Assembly: GCA_033722075.1 (NCBI GenBank)
Contig: JAWVZU010000133.1
Coordinates: forward strand, 1-10,668
Source: JAWVZU01 sp033722075
Lineage (GTDB): Bacteria > Pseudomonadota > Gammaproteobacteria > Xanthomonadales > SZUA-38
Direction: 5' to 3'
Length of the DNA stretch: 10,668 nt
Both the position numbers and the translations under genes were made by a program. Below the pieces are notes generated by a model that had not been told where the DNA came from, ran no database searches, and saw only the letters and a list, made by a program, of their open reading frames with translations. Shown in pieces: positions 1 to 5,614 of this stretch (position 1 is its first letter; the number at the start of each line of letters is the position of its first letter).

Positions 1-558
1 CAGTACAGCGACAGCGAGACCTGGCGCATCGACGTCAAGCGCCGCAACGCGCTCACCGCGATCACCTACCCGTTCAATCCACTGGATGCGGTCGGTTGGC
101 ACGGGGACCTGGTTCCGGTGCGGGTCAACTGGCGGGACATTCGTCCGCTCATGAGCCACCGCTACCACCTGCCGCCGTCGGCCCACACGACCTTTGTCGG
201 CAACCGCTTCGTCATCTGCACTTTCGTGCCGCGCCCCTTCGAGACCGATCCCGGCGCACTGAAGGTGCCCTTCTACCACAACAACGACGACTACGATGAA
301 GTGATCTTCTATCACAAGGGCGAGTTCTTCAGCCGGGACAACATCCATCCCGGAATGATCACCCTCCACCCCTGCGGCTTCACTCATGGCCCCCACCCCG
401 GCGCCATGAAGAACGCCTTCGAGCAGTCCAAGGAGGCCACGGACGAGGTGGCGGTCATGATCGACACGCGGGATCCGCTGGAGATCGCAGAACCGGCGGA
501 ACAGGTCGAATGGACCGGCTACGTCGATTCCTGGAAGGCCAAGAAGGAAACGGCCTGA
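1..558 (+). CDS. hmgA: Homogentisate 1,2-dioxygenase, C-terminal part (5' end outside window)
   Basis: This reading frame is open from base 1 to a TGA at 556-558 and gives the last 185 residues. The cytosolic non-haem iron enzyme opens the ring of homogentisate to maleylacetoacetate in tyrosine/phenylalanine breakdown. The fragment shows the family's cupin iron-site region: His93 and Glu100 in YHNNDDYDE, then His123 and His129 in TLHPCGFTHGPHPG, counted from the first codon here. Upstream of these lie YPFNPLDAVGWHGDLVPV and a proline-rich PPSAHTTF segment, both typical of the family. The His-to-Glu spacing is seven residues, which I recall as typical of the shorter bacterial HGD-like type rather than the mammalian spacing of six. 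MaiA, which acts on its product, is encoded 0.75 kb downstream on the same strand. The family is clear; homogentisate as the substrate is supported mainly by that neighbour. Confidence 0.88.
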   Translation, partial: QYSDSETWRIDVKRRNALTAITYPFNPLDAVGWHGDLVPVRVNWRDIRPLMSHRYHLPPSAHTTFVGNRFVICTFVPRPFETDPGALKVPFYHNNDDYDEVIFYHKGEFFSRDNIHPGMITLHPCGFTHGPHPGAMKNAFEQSKEATDEVAVMIDTRDPLEIAEPAEQVEWTGYVDSWKAKKETA

Positions 559-1199
559 CCGGCTCCGGGGAAAATTCGTCGCGGGGGGCGACGTGGTTCT
601 TCGACTACGTCTCCCCCTACGCCTACCTGCAGGCCGAGTTGCTGGCGCGCCGCCAGAGCCCGGTCGCCATCCACCCCTGTCCGGTCCTTTTTGCGGGAAT
701 CCTGAATCACTGGGGCCAGCTCGGACCGGCAGAAATTCCTCCGAAGCGCCGCTTCACCTACCAGCACGTGCGCTGGCTGGCCCGGCGCCACGGAATCCCG
801 CTGCGCTTCCCCGGTGCGCACCCGTTCAATCCCCTCGCCCTGCTGCGCGCCACCCTGGTTGCAGGCCCGGACTGGGACAACGTGCGGCGGACATTCCGGT
901 TCGTCTGGGCCGAAGGCCGGCTGCCGGAGGGCGCAGATCTCGAATCGCTGCTCACAGAACTTGCTGCAACCGCCGACGCGCTCGAAAAACCTGCCATCAA
1001 GGATCAGCTCCGGGAGAACACGGACCAGGCAATCGCCCTGGGCGTCTTTGGCGTGCCGAGCCTGGCACTTGGCGAGCAGCTCTTCTGGGGAGTTGACGCA
1101 ACCGACATGTTCCTCGACGCCCTGCGCCATCCCGAGCTGTACCGCGACGACGAGGCGCGACGACTCGACGAACTCCCAACGGGCGCCCGACGCCGCTGA
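510..1199 (+). CDS. 2-hydroxychromene-2-carboxylate isomerase-like protein (DsbA-fold / kappa-GST family)
   Basis: The 229-residue frame contains the family hallmarks: WFFDYVSPYAYLQ near the N-terminus, whose serine matches the position that activates glutathione in HCCA isomerases; HPFNPLALLRATL in the helical insert; and GVFGVPSLALGEQLFWGVD near the C-terminus, the cis-Pro region. It is probably a cytosolic glutathione-dependent isomerase. HCCA isomerase itself works in naphthalene breakdown, and nothing else of that pathway is visible, so the true substrate is unknown. The only ATG/GTG/TTG start before the conserved core is ATG510, which overlaps the dioxygenase by 49 bp and adds about 25 residues. 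An alternative is CTG555, which overlaps the upstream TGA as CTGA and has AAGGA at 544-548 six bases before it; that would give 214 residues, closer to the usual length of about 200. Position and strand suggest co-transcription with the dioxygenase. Confidence 0.82.
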   Translation: MDRLRRFLEGQEGNGLTGSGENSSRGATWFFDYVSPYAYLQAELLARRQSPVAIHPCPVLFAGILNHWGQLGPAEIPPKRRFTYQHVRWLARRHGIPLRFPGAHPFNPLALLRATLVAGPDWDNVRRTFRFVWAEGRLPEGADLESLLTELAATADALEKPAIKDQLRENTDQAIALGVFGVPSLALGEQLFWGVDATDMFLDALRHPELYRDDEARRLDELPTGARRR

Positions 1200-1231
1200 T
1201 CTCCGTGTTTCCGAAATCCGACCGCTTTCCG

Positions 1232-1249
1232 TACAATCGGTGCACACCG
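1232..1249 (+). promoter_or_regulatory. Possible maiA promoter -10 with adjacent short inverted repeat
   Basis: TACAAT at 1232-1237 matches five of six bases of a sigma-70 -10 box. A weak TTCCGA lies 17 bases upstream at 1209-1214. Directly downstream, CGGTG (1238-1242) and CACCG (1245-1249) form a short inverted repeat that could be an operator. The 107-bp gap between the isomerase gene and maiA makes a separate promoter plausible. The -35 is poor, so this is tentative. Confidence 0.3.
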
Positions 1250-1306
1250 GTCAGCCGATTCAGGCGCCGCGAAGCATAGAAACTCAATCGGGCAAGGAGG
1301 GTTCGC

Positions 1307-1951
1307 GTGGAAAAGAAGCTGTATACCTACTGGCGTAGCAGCGGTGCCTATCGGGTGCGAATCGCCCTCAACCTCAAGAACCTGTCCTACGAGTCCATTC
1401 CGATCAACCTGGTGGAAGCCGAACATCAGACCGAGGATTTTCTGCTGCGCAACCCACAGGGCATGGTCCCGGTGCTGACCGACGGCGGGCGGACCTTTCG
1501 CCAATCCATGGCCATCGTCGAGTATCTCGAAGAAGCCTATCCGGAGCCGCCGATCATGCCGGCGGAGATCCGCGCCCGGGTGCGTGTCCGCGGGCTGGCG
1601 CATGCCATCGGCTGCGACATTCACCCGATCAACAACCTGCGCGTTCTGAACTATCTCCGCGACGAGCTGGGGCTTTCCGAGGAGAAGGTGAAAGCCTGGG
1701 TCCAGCACTGGATCAATACCGGCTTCGAGGCGTTCGAGGCGCTCCTGGACGAGAGCCCGACGACGGGTGATTTCTGCGAAGGCGATGATCCTTCGCTGGC
1801 GGACATCTGCCTCGTACCGCAGGTATACAATGCAATCCGCTACGAGGTCTCCCTGAAGCCCTATCCCAGTCTGCGCCGGATCTACGCCAACTGCATGGCC
1901 GAGGAGGCCTTCCACCGCGCCGCACCCGAGCAGCAGCCCGACGCCCCGTAG
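1307..1951 (+). CDS. maiA: Maleylacetoacetate isomerase (zeta-class glutathione S-transferase)
   Basis: This 214-residue protein, the usual length, isomerises 4-maleylacetoacetate to 4-fumarylacetoacetate with glutathione as cofactor, the step after homogentisate dioxygenase. The N-terminal thioredoxin-like domain (about residues 1-82) has the zeta motif SSGAYRVRIAL at 11-21. The animal form is SSCSWR, so the usual cysteine position is Gly13, a change also familiar in bacterial forms. NPQGMVPVL at 49-57 carries the cis-proline region and RQSMAI at 65-70 the glutathione-contacting Gln-Ser pair. The all-helical C-terminal domain has DIHPINNLRVL at 104-114 and GDDPSLADICLVPQV at 159-173, both characteristic. 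The start is GTG1307, with AAGGAGG at 1294-1300 six bases before it, a very strong ribosome binding site. No fumarylacetoacetase follows, so that gene must lie elsewhere. Confidence 0.94.
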   Translation: MEKKLYTYWRSSGAYRVRIALNLKNLSYESIPINLVEAEHQTEDFLLRNPQGMVPVLTDGGRTFRQSMAIVEYLEEAYPEPPIMPAEIRARVRVRGLAHAIGCDIHPINNLRVLNYLRDELGLSEEKVKAWVQHWINTGFEAFEALLDESPTTGDFCEGDDPSLADICLVPQVYNAIRYEVSLKPYPSLRRIYANCMAEEAFHRAAPEQQPDAP

Positions 1952-1968
1952 CCGCTACGTGGCTTGAA

Positions 1969-2040
1969 CGTGAACCATGAAAGTCCTGAAAGGGCATGAA
2001 AAGTGAACCCTTCCTTTTTTCATGTATTTCATGGTTCGCG
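1969..2040. repeat. Imperfect palindromic intergenic element, about 72 bp
   Basis: It lies in the 186-bp gap between convergent maiA and the SDR gene. CGTGAACCATGAAA (1969-1982) and TTTCATGGTTCGCG (2027-2040) pair at 13 of 14 positions. Inside, CATGAAAA (1995-2002) pairs with TTTTCATG (2017-2024), and AAGGG (1990-1994) could alternatively pair with CCCTT (2008-2012). TGAA-type units recur through the left half. A run of six T lies at 2015-2020. It resembles short ATG-AA/TTCAT-rich palindromic repeats dispersed between genes in many environmental bacteria and could also end transcription. A second copy is not visible here, so repeat status is inferred. Apart from this element I see no gene in 1952-2137. 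Confidence 0.5.
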
Positions 2041-2137
2041 CTTTGATGAGTGCGTGCGAAGCAGCGGTGATTCCAGCCCTTTCGGTTTTCCGGGTGACCG
2101 CTTCTACACCGTTTGATGCACGGCGCAGGCAGGATCT

Positions 2138-2839
2138 TCAGGGCAGCAGATTGTCGTCCTGCTGCCGCATCGGTACCAGGGTCACTTCGTGGACCTCGGC
2201 GTGGGGCGGCTGGTTGACCGCGTAAAGCACCGCCCGCGCGACATCTTCCGACTCCAGGTAGCCCTTCTTCGGTTCGTCGAAAAACGGCGTGTCGACGAGG
2301 CCTGGCTCGATCAGCGTGACGCGCACGCCGGTGCCGGCCAGTTCCTTGCGAAAACCATGACCGATGCAGGTCGCCGCCCACTTCGTCGCCGAGTACATGG
2401 AGCCGGCCAGCGAGCGGCGTCCGGCCACCGAACTGGTGATCACCACGTGGCCCCGGGATGCCTTCAGGTGTGCCGCGGTGCTGCGCAAGGTCAATGCCAG
2501 GCCGAACACATTGGTCATCAGCATTTCGCGCCAGGAGTCCGGCGGTGCGGAAGAGAAACCTCCGGGTTCGCCACCCACGCCGGCGTTGGCGAAGACCACG
2601 TCCAGACGGCCGAAATGCTCGATGGTCTCCTCGACCGCGGCTTCCAGCGATTGCTGGTCCTGCACGTCACAGCGAACCGCCCGCACCTGATCTCGCCCGA
2701 GCTCTTCGGCCAGGGCCTGCAGCTTCTCTTCGCTGCGCGCGGTGACGACCACGCGAAACCCCTCACCCACGGCCATTCGGGCGGTTGCGGCCCCGATTCC
2801 CGTGGAGCCACCGGTAATGAACATCACTCTGGATTGCAT
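2138..2839 (-). CDS. Classical short-chain dehydrogenase/reductase (SDR)
   Basis: This 233-residue cytosolic NAD(P)-dependent oxidoreductase has every core classical SDR motif. The cofactor loop TGGSTGIG is at 9-16, an acidic residue follows in RCDVQD (about 57-62), and NAG is at 85-87. The catalytic set is Asn110, Ser136 or Ser137 in ITSSVAG, Tyr149 and Lys153 in YSATK; PG at 179-180 also fits. The basic residue after strand 2, in TARSEEK (33-39), hints at NADP(H) preference. The substrate cannot be read from the sequence. Its ATG overlaps the stop of the upstream omega-amidase gene by one base (TGATG, 2837-2841 on the minus strand), so the two are almost certainly translationally coupled. 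A perfect 8-bp stem (2142-2149 with 2159-2166) lies in the last codons but has no U-run after it. Confidence 0.92.
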   Translation of the reverse strand: MQSRVMFITGGSTGIGAATARMAVGEGFRVVVTARSEEKLQALAEELGRDQVRAVRCDVQDQQSLEAAVEETIEHFGRLDVVFANAGVGGEPGGFSSAPPDSWREMLMTNVFGLALTLRSTAAHLKASRGHVVITSSVAGRRSLAGSMYSATKWAATCIGHGFRKELAGTGVRVTLIEPGLVDTPFFDEPKKGYLESEDVARAVLYAVNQPPHAEVHEVTLVPMRQQDDNLLP

Positions 2840-3627
2840 CAGTCCCTCAGCTGGAATGAGTCGGCGTCGGCATGGAAGGGGAAACGCTCGCGAAACTCCT
2901 CCATGGCCGACATGGACAGCTGCACGGTCTCGACTTGCTCGAGCTCGCCAAGATCCGCCAGGTCGTGACCGAGAAAATCCACCGCTGCCGAATCGCCGGA
3001 GTAGTCGATTCCATTACCGTCCTTCCCTACCCGGTTCACGCCGACCACGTAGCACTGGTTTTCGATCGCCCGCGCTCTCAGCAGCGTACGCCAGGCGTGA
3101 GCTCGGGGCGTCGGCCAGTTGGCCACGAAGAGCAGGCAATCGTAGTCACCGCGACTGCGGGTCCAGACGGGAAAGCGCAGGTCGTAGCAGACCTGCAGGC
3201 AGAACCGCCACCCGCTATGGCGCACGATGACCCGCTCGCGACCGGCACTGTAGCGTTCAGTCTCGCCCCCAAGACCGAAGAGATGGCGTTTGTCGTACCA
3301 ACTCAAGTCACCGTCGGGCCGGGCCCACAGGAATCGATTGTAGAACCGGTTGTCGACCTCCATCGCGAGCGATCCGGCGACCACGGCGCCACAACGCGCC
3401 GCCTGTTCCCGCATCCATGCAACGGTGGCGCCGTCCATGGTTTCCCTGACCGACTGCGGGGACTGGGTAAATCCGCTGGAGAACATCTCCGGCAGCAGGA
3501 TCAGGTCGGATTTTCCGGCCAGCGGCTGGATCAGGGTCTCGAAGTGCCGGCAGTTGGCTTCGGGTTGATGCCACTGGAGCTGCGCCTGCACCAGGCTGAC
3601 CCGAATGAAATCGCGTTCGTCGTTCAT
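2839..3627 (-). CDS. Omega-amidase of the nitrilase superfamily, YafV/NIT2-like
   Basis: The 262-residue protein belongs to the carbon-nitrogen hydrolases. The Glu-Lys-Cys triad is visible as Glu47 (LLPEMFSSGF), Lys113 (YDKRHLF) and Cys147 (VCYDLRFPVW). VANWPTPRAHAWRTLLRARAIENQ (about 168-191) and NRVGKDGNG (198-206) closely follow E. coli YafV as I recall it. That family hydrolyses omega-amides such as 2-oxoglutaramate to 2-oxoglutarate and ammonia, repairing transamination side products and linking glutamine-dependent transamination to the TCA cycle. It has no signal peptide and should be cytosolic. It is the first gene of a two-gene minus-strand unit with the SDR. Its ATG lies 20 bp from the divergent HMG-CoA lyase start. 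No clear Shine-Dalgarno precedes it, and the conserved N-terminus (DFIRVSLVQAQLQW) leaves little room for a later start. Confidence 0.92.
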   Translation of the reverse strand: MNDERDFIRVSLVQAQLQWHQPEANCRHFETLIQPLAGKSDLILLPEMFSSGFTQSPQSVRETMDGATVAWMREQAARCGAVVAGSLAMEVDNRFYNRFLWARPDGDLSWYDKRHLFGLGGETERYSAGRERVIVRHSGWRFCLQVCYDLRFPVWTRSRGDYDCLLFVANWPTPRAHAWRTLLRARAIENQCYVVGVNRVGKDGNGIDYSGDSAAVDFLGHDLADLGELEQVETVQLSMSAMEEFRERFPFHADADSFQLRD

Positions 3628-3647
3628 TGCACCGGTATAATAGCTGG
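3628..3647. promoter_or_regulatory. Compact divergent promoter with TATAAT -10
   Basis: Only 20 bp separate the divergent ATG codons of the omega-amidase (3627) and HMG-CoA lyase (3648). They contain TATAAT at 3636-3641 on the + strand, a perfect -10 box. On the minus strand the overlapping bases 3642-3637 read TATTAT. Normal -10 to +1 spacing would put the + start at about 3648, the A of the lyase ATG, and the minus start within a few bases of the amidase ATG. No good -35 is seen on either side, and neither start has a Shine-Dalgarno. Leaderless or near-leaderless messages are inferred. Confidence 0.55.
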
Positions 3648-4577
3648 ATGGACAAGCCGAACGCCAAGGCCGGGGAAAGCGTCGAGATCATCGAGGTCAG
3701 TCCACGCGACGGTTTGCAGAACGAACCGTCCCTCCTGCCGACTTCCAAGAAGCTGGAACTGATCCGGCGCGCGCTGGATGCCGGAGTGAAGCGCATCGAG
3801 GTGGCCAGCTTCGTTCATCCACGGATCGTGCCGCAGATGGCGGACGCCGAAGACGTCTGCGCCGGCCTGCCAACCCGTGACGATGTGACCTATGTGGGCC
3901 TGGTCCTGAACGAGAAAGGACTCGAACGGGCGCTGGACACCGGCCGCATCGACGAAATCGGGTGTGTTGCCGTGGCCTCCGAAGGTTTCGGGCAAGCCAA
4001 TCAGCATCAGTCCGTCGAGCAGAGCGTCACCGTTTGCAGCAACATCCTGCGCCGGGCGCGTGAGGCCGGCAAGCGGGCCCAGGTCACCATTTCGGTCGCC
4101 TTTGGATGCCCCTTCGACGGTGAAACGCCCGTGGACCGGGTCGTAGACATCGCCCGTCGGCTGGCGGCCGAGCGACCCACCGAGCTTGCCCTGGCCGATA
4201 CGATCGGGGTCGCAGTGCCCAGCCAGGTGAAGCGCCTGCTGAGCCGGGTGCGCGACGCGATCGGTGCGGACATTCCGCTGCGCGCTCATTTCCACAACAC
4301 GCGCAACACCGGTATCGCCAATGCCTACGCAGCCCTGGAATCCGGCGTACAGCGGCTGGACTCGGCCATCGGCGGCATCGGGGGATGTCCTTTTGCCCCC
4401 AAGGCCACGGGCAACATCGCAACCGAGGATCTGTTCTACCTGCTGGACCGGAGCGAAATCCGCGTCGGCCTGGAACTAGACGGCCTCATCCATACCGCGC
4501 ATTGGCTGGAAAACGAGCTGGGCCATGCCGTCCCTGGGCTGGTGAGCAAGGCCGGCGGTTTTCCCAAACTTCATTAG
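3648..4577 (+). CDS. mvaB: Hydroxymethylglutaryl-CoA lyase
   Basis: This 309-residue TIM-barrel enzyme of the HMGL-like/DRE family cleaves (S)-3-hydroxy-3-methylglutaryl-CoA to acetyl-CoA and acetoacetate, the last step of leucine breakdown. The signature PRDGLQNE is at 19-26, with Arg20 and metal ligand Asp21. ASFVHP (53-58) and GCPFDGETP (153-161) are typical. HFHNTRNTG at 214-222 supplies metal ligands His214 and His216. GGCPFAPKATGN at 245-256 carries Cys247, equivalent to the human active-site Cys266. The length fits bacterial enzymes. ATG3648 is preferred over the upstream in-frame TTG3627, which would put a perfect -10 box inside the coding sequence. There is no visible ribosome binding site, consistent with a leaderless message. 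No other leucine-pathway genes are in the window, although the gene often sits with isovaleryl-CoA dehydrogenase and methylcrotonyl-CoA carboxylase genes. Confidence 0.95.
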   Translation: MDKPNAKAGESVEIIEVSPRDGLQNEPSLLPTSKKLELIRRALDAGVKRIEVASFVHPRIVPQMADAEDVCAGLPTRDDVTYVGLVLNEKGLERALDTGRIDEIGCVAVASEGFGQANQHQSVEQSVTVCSNILRRAREAGKRAQVTISVAFGCPFDGETPVDRVVDIARRLAAERPTELALADTIGVAVPSQVKRLLSRVRDAIGADIPLRAHFHNTRNTGIANAYAALESGVQRLDSAIGGIGGCPFAPKATGNIATEDLFYLLDRSEIRVGLELDGLIHTAHWLENELGHAVPGLVSKAGGFPKLH

Positions 4578-4584
4578 GTAAAGG

Positions 4585-4598
4585 TTGATCCACGTCAC
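4585..4598 (+). promoter_or_regulatory. FNR/DNR-like site (TTGAT-CCAC-GTCAC)
   Basis: TTGATCCACGTCAC matches nine of ten defined positions of the TTGAT-N4-GTCAA form used by DNR/FNR-type regulators. Its centre is 67 bp before the preferred ATG of the downstream secreted protein. It also sits in a weak hairpin, AAGGT(T)GAT (4581-4589) with ATCACCTT (4602-4609). A convincing -10 at the expected distance is missing, so this may be chance. Confidence 0.25.
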
Positions 4599-4658
4599 AG
4601 AATCACCTTCAATGAAACGTACCATCGAAGCGAATCAAACATGATGTCGAGGTTTCCC

Positions 4659-5546
4659 ATGAAACGAAGAACGCCGATACTCCTCACCGCATCGATTGCT
4701 GCCCTCCTGGCAGGCGGGACGGTGTCGAGCTCTGTCGCCGAGGTGGCAGGCAGCGAGCTTCCGGGTCTGGAGGACAAGCCACCCGGTACGCCTGGACGCG
4801 GCAACCCCGGCAACGGCAATTCAGGGAACGGGCCAGGCGGCAACCAGGGATCCGGCCCGCCGGATTTCGCAGGCTTCGCACCCCCCAGCCTCCCGACACC
4901 GCCGGGCCACGACCGGCCCGACAATCCGATCGATGACGGCCGACCCGGTCTCGGGCTGGGACGCGATCACGCGCCCGGCGTGTGCGAGGCCGACGACGAT
5001 TTCCTGATTCCGGGTCCTGCGGGCCAGGCCGGTGCGTCGCATACTGCGCACGTAAACTTTGTCGGAACCGACGAAGCGGGTGAGATCCTCGAGGGCGAAG
5101 ACGCCCCCTGGGGCCGCATGACCTACTTCTGGATCGCGCCAACGCTGGACTTCGTGTTCAACGGCCATAACCTGCTGGTCACCGACTTGGATGGCGAGCC
5201 CATCGAGTACACCCTGGCTGCGGAACTGGAAGCCGAGGATGGGACGACGAGCTACCTGTGTCTGGGGTCCGCATCGGTCAACGACGGGGGCAACCTGCAT
5301 ATCCTGAATTCGCTGGAACTGGACAGCCACCTGCCGCCCGATTTCGATCCGAACGCTGATGACAACGGCGACGAGACCGACGAATCCAGTGCCGATGAAG
5401 AAGCGCCTGGTGTGGGCCTGGTGGTGACGGCCAGTGCAGCAATCGACTGCGAGACCGGGACCGCATTGGAAAGCGATGGCGGCGACACGTTGCTGTCCAT
5501 CGAGGACATCCTCTACGTCGACACGGATCTCCTCGACGACGACTAG
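4659..5546 (+). CDS. Exported, acidic, Gly/Pro/Asn-rich protein of unknown function
   Basis: I do not recognise this 295-residue protein. It starts with a clear Sec signal: MKRR, then a hydrophobic stretch (about 6-20) and SSSVA-E, suggesting signal peptidase I cleavage after Ala27. Residues about 40-108 are low-complexity, with GNPGNGNSGNGPGGN-type units and then Pro-rich sequence, probably a flexible linker. The folded part (about 109-225) has Cys109 and Cys201 and an aromatic-rich core with MTYFWIAPTLDFVF. A run of Asp/Glu follows (about 226-249, DPNADDNGDETDESS) that could bind calcium, then a final segment with Cys264 and an acidic tail LLDDD. ATG4659 has GAGG at 4649-4652 six bases upstream and is preferred to the in-frame ATG4641, which lacks one. 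The protein is probably periplasmic or secreted. It ends at a strong terminator and is likely monocistronic. Confidence 0.75.
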   Translation: MKRRTPILLTASIAALLAGGTVSSSVAEVAGSELPGLEDKPPGTPGRGNPGNGNSGNGPGGNQGSGPPDFAGFAPPSLPTPPGHDRPDNPIDDGRPGLGLGRDHAPGVCEADDDFLIPGPAGQAGASHTAHVNFVGTDEAGEILEGEDAPWGRMTYFWIAPTLDFVFNGHNLLVTDLDGEPIEYTLAAELEAEDGTTSYLCLGSASVNDGGNLHILNSLELDSHLPPDFDPNADDNGDETDESSADEEAPGVGLVVTASAAIDCETGTALESDGGDTLLSIEDILYVDTDLLDDD

Positions 5547-5566
5547 GGACAACTCAAATCCATAAG

Positions 5567-5594
5567 AAAACGGCCCGGACATCCGGGCCGTTTT
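5567..5594. terminator. Bidirectional rho-independent terminator
   Basis: AAAACGGCCCGG (5567-5578) pairs perfectly with CCGGGCCGTTTT (5583-5594) around an ACAT loop. This gives eight GC pairs flanked by A4/T4, followed by CGTTTT on the + strand and CTTATG on the minus strand. It sits between the stop codons of two convergent genes, the secreted protein (5546) and qNOR (5615), and can end both transcripts. Confidence 0.92.
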
Positions 5595-5614
5595 CGTTTT
5601 GCAGAGCGCTAGGC

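Noticed and set aside
2142..2166. Perfect 8-bp stem GGCAGCAG/CTGCTGCC as a terminator for the SDR gene
   Set aside because: It lies inside the last codons of the gene and no U-run follows the stop, so it is not a normal intrinsic terminator.
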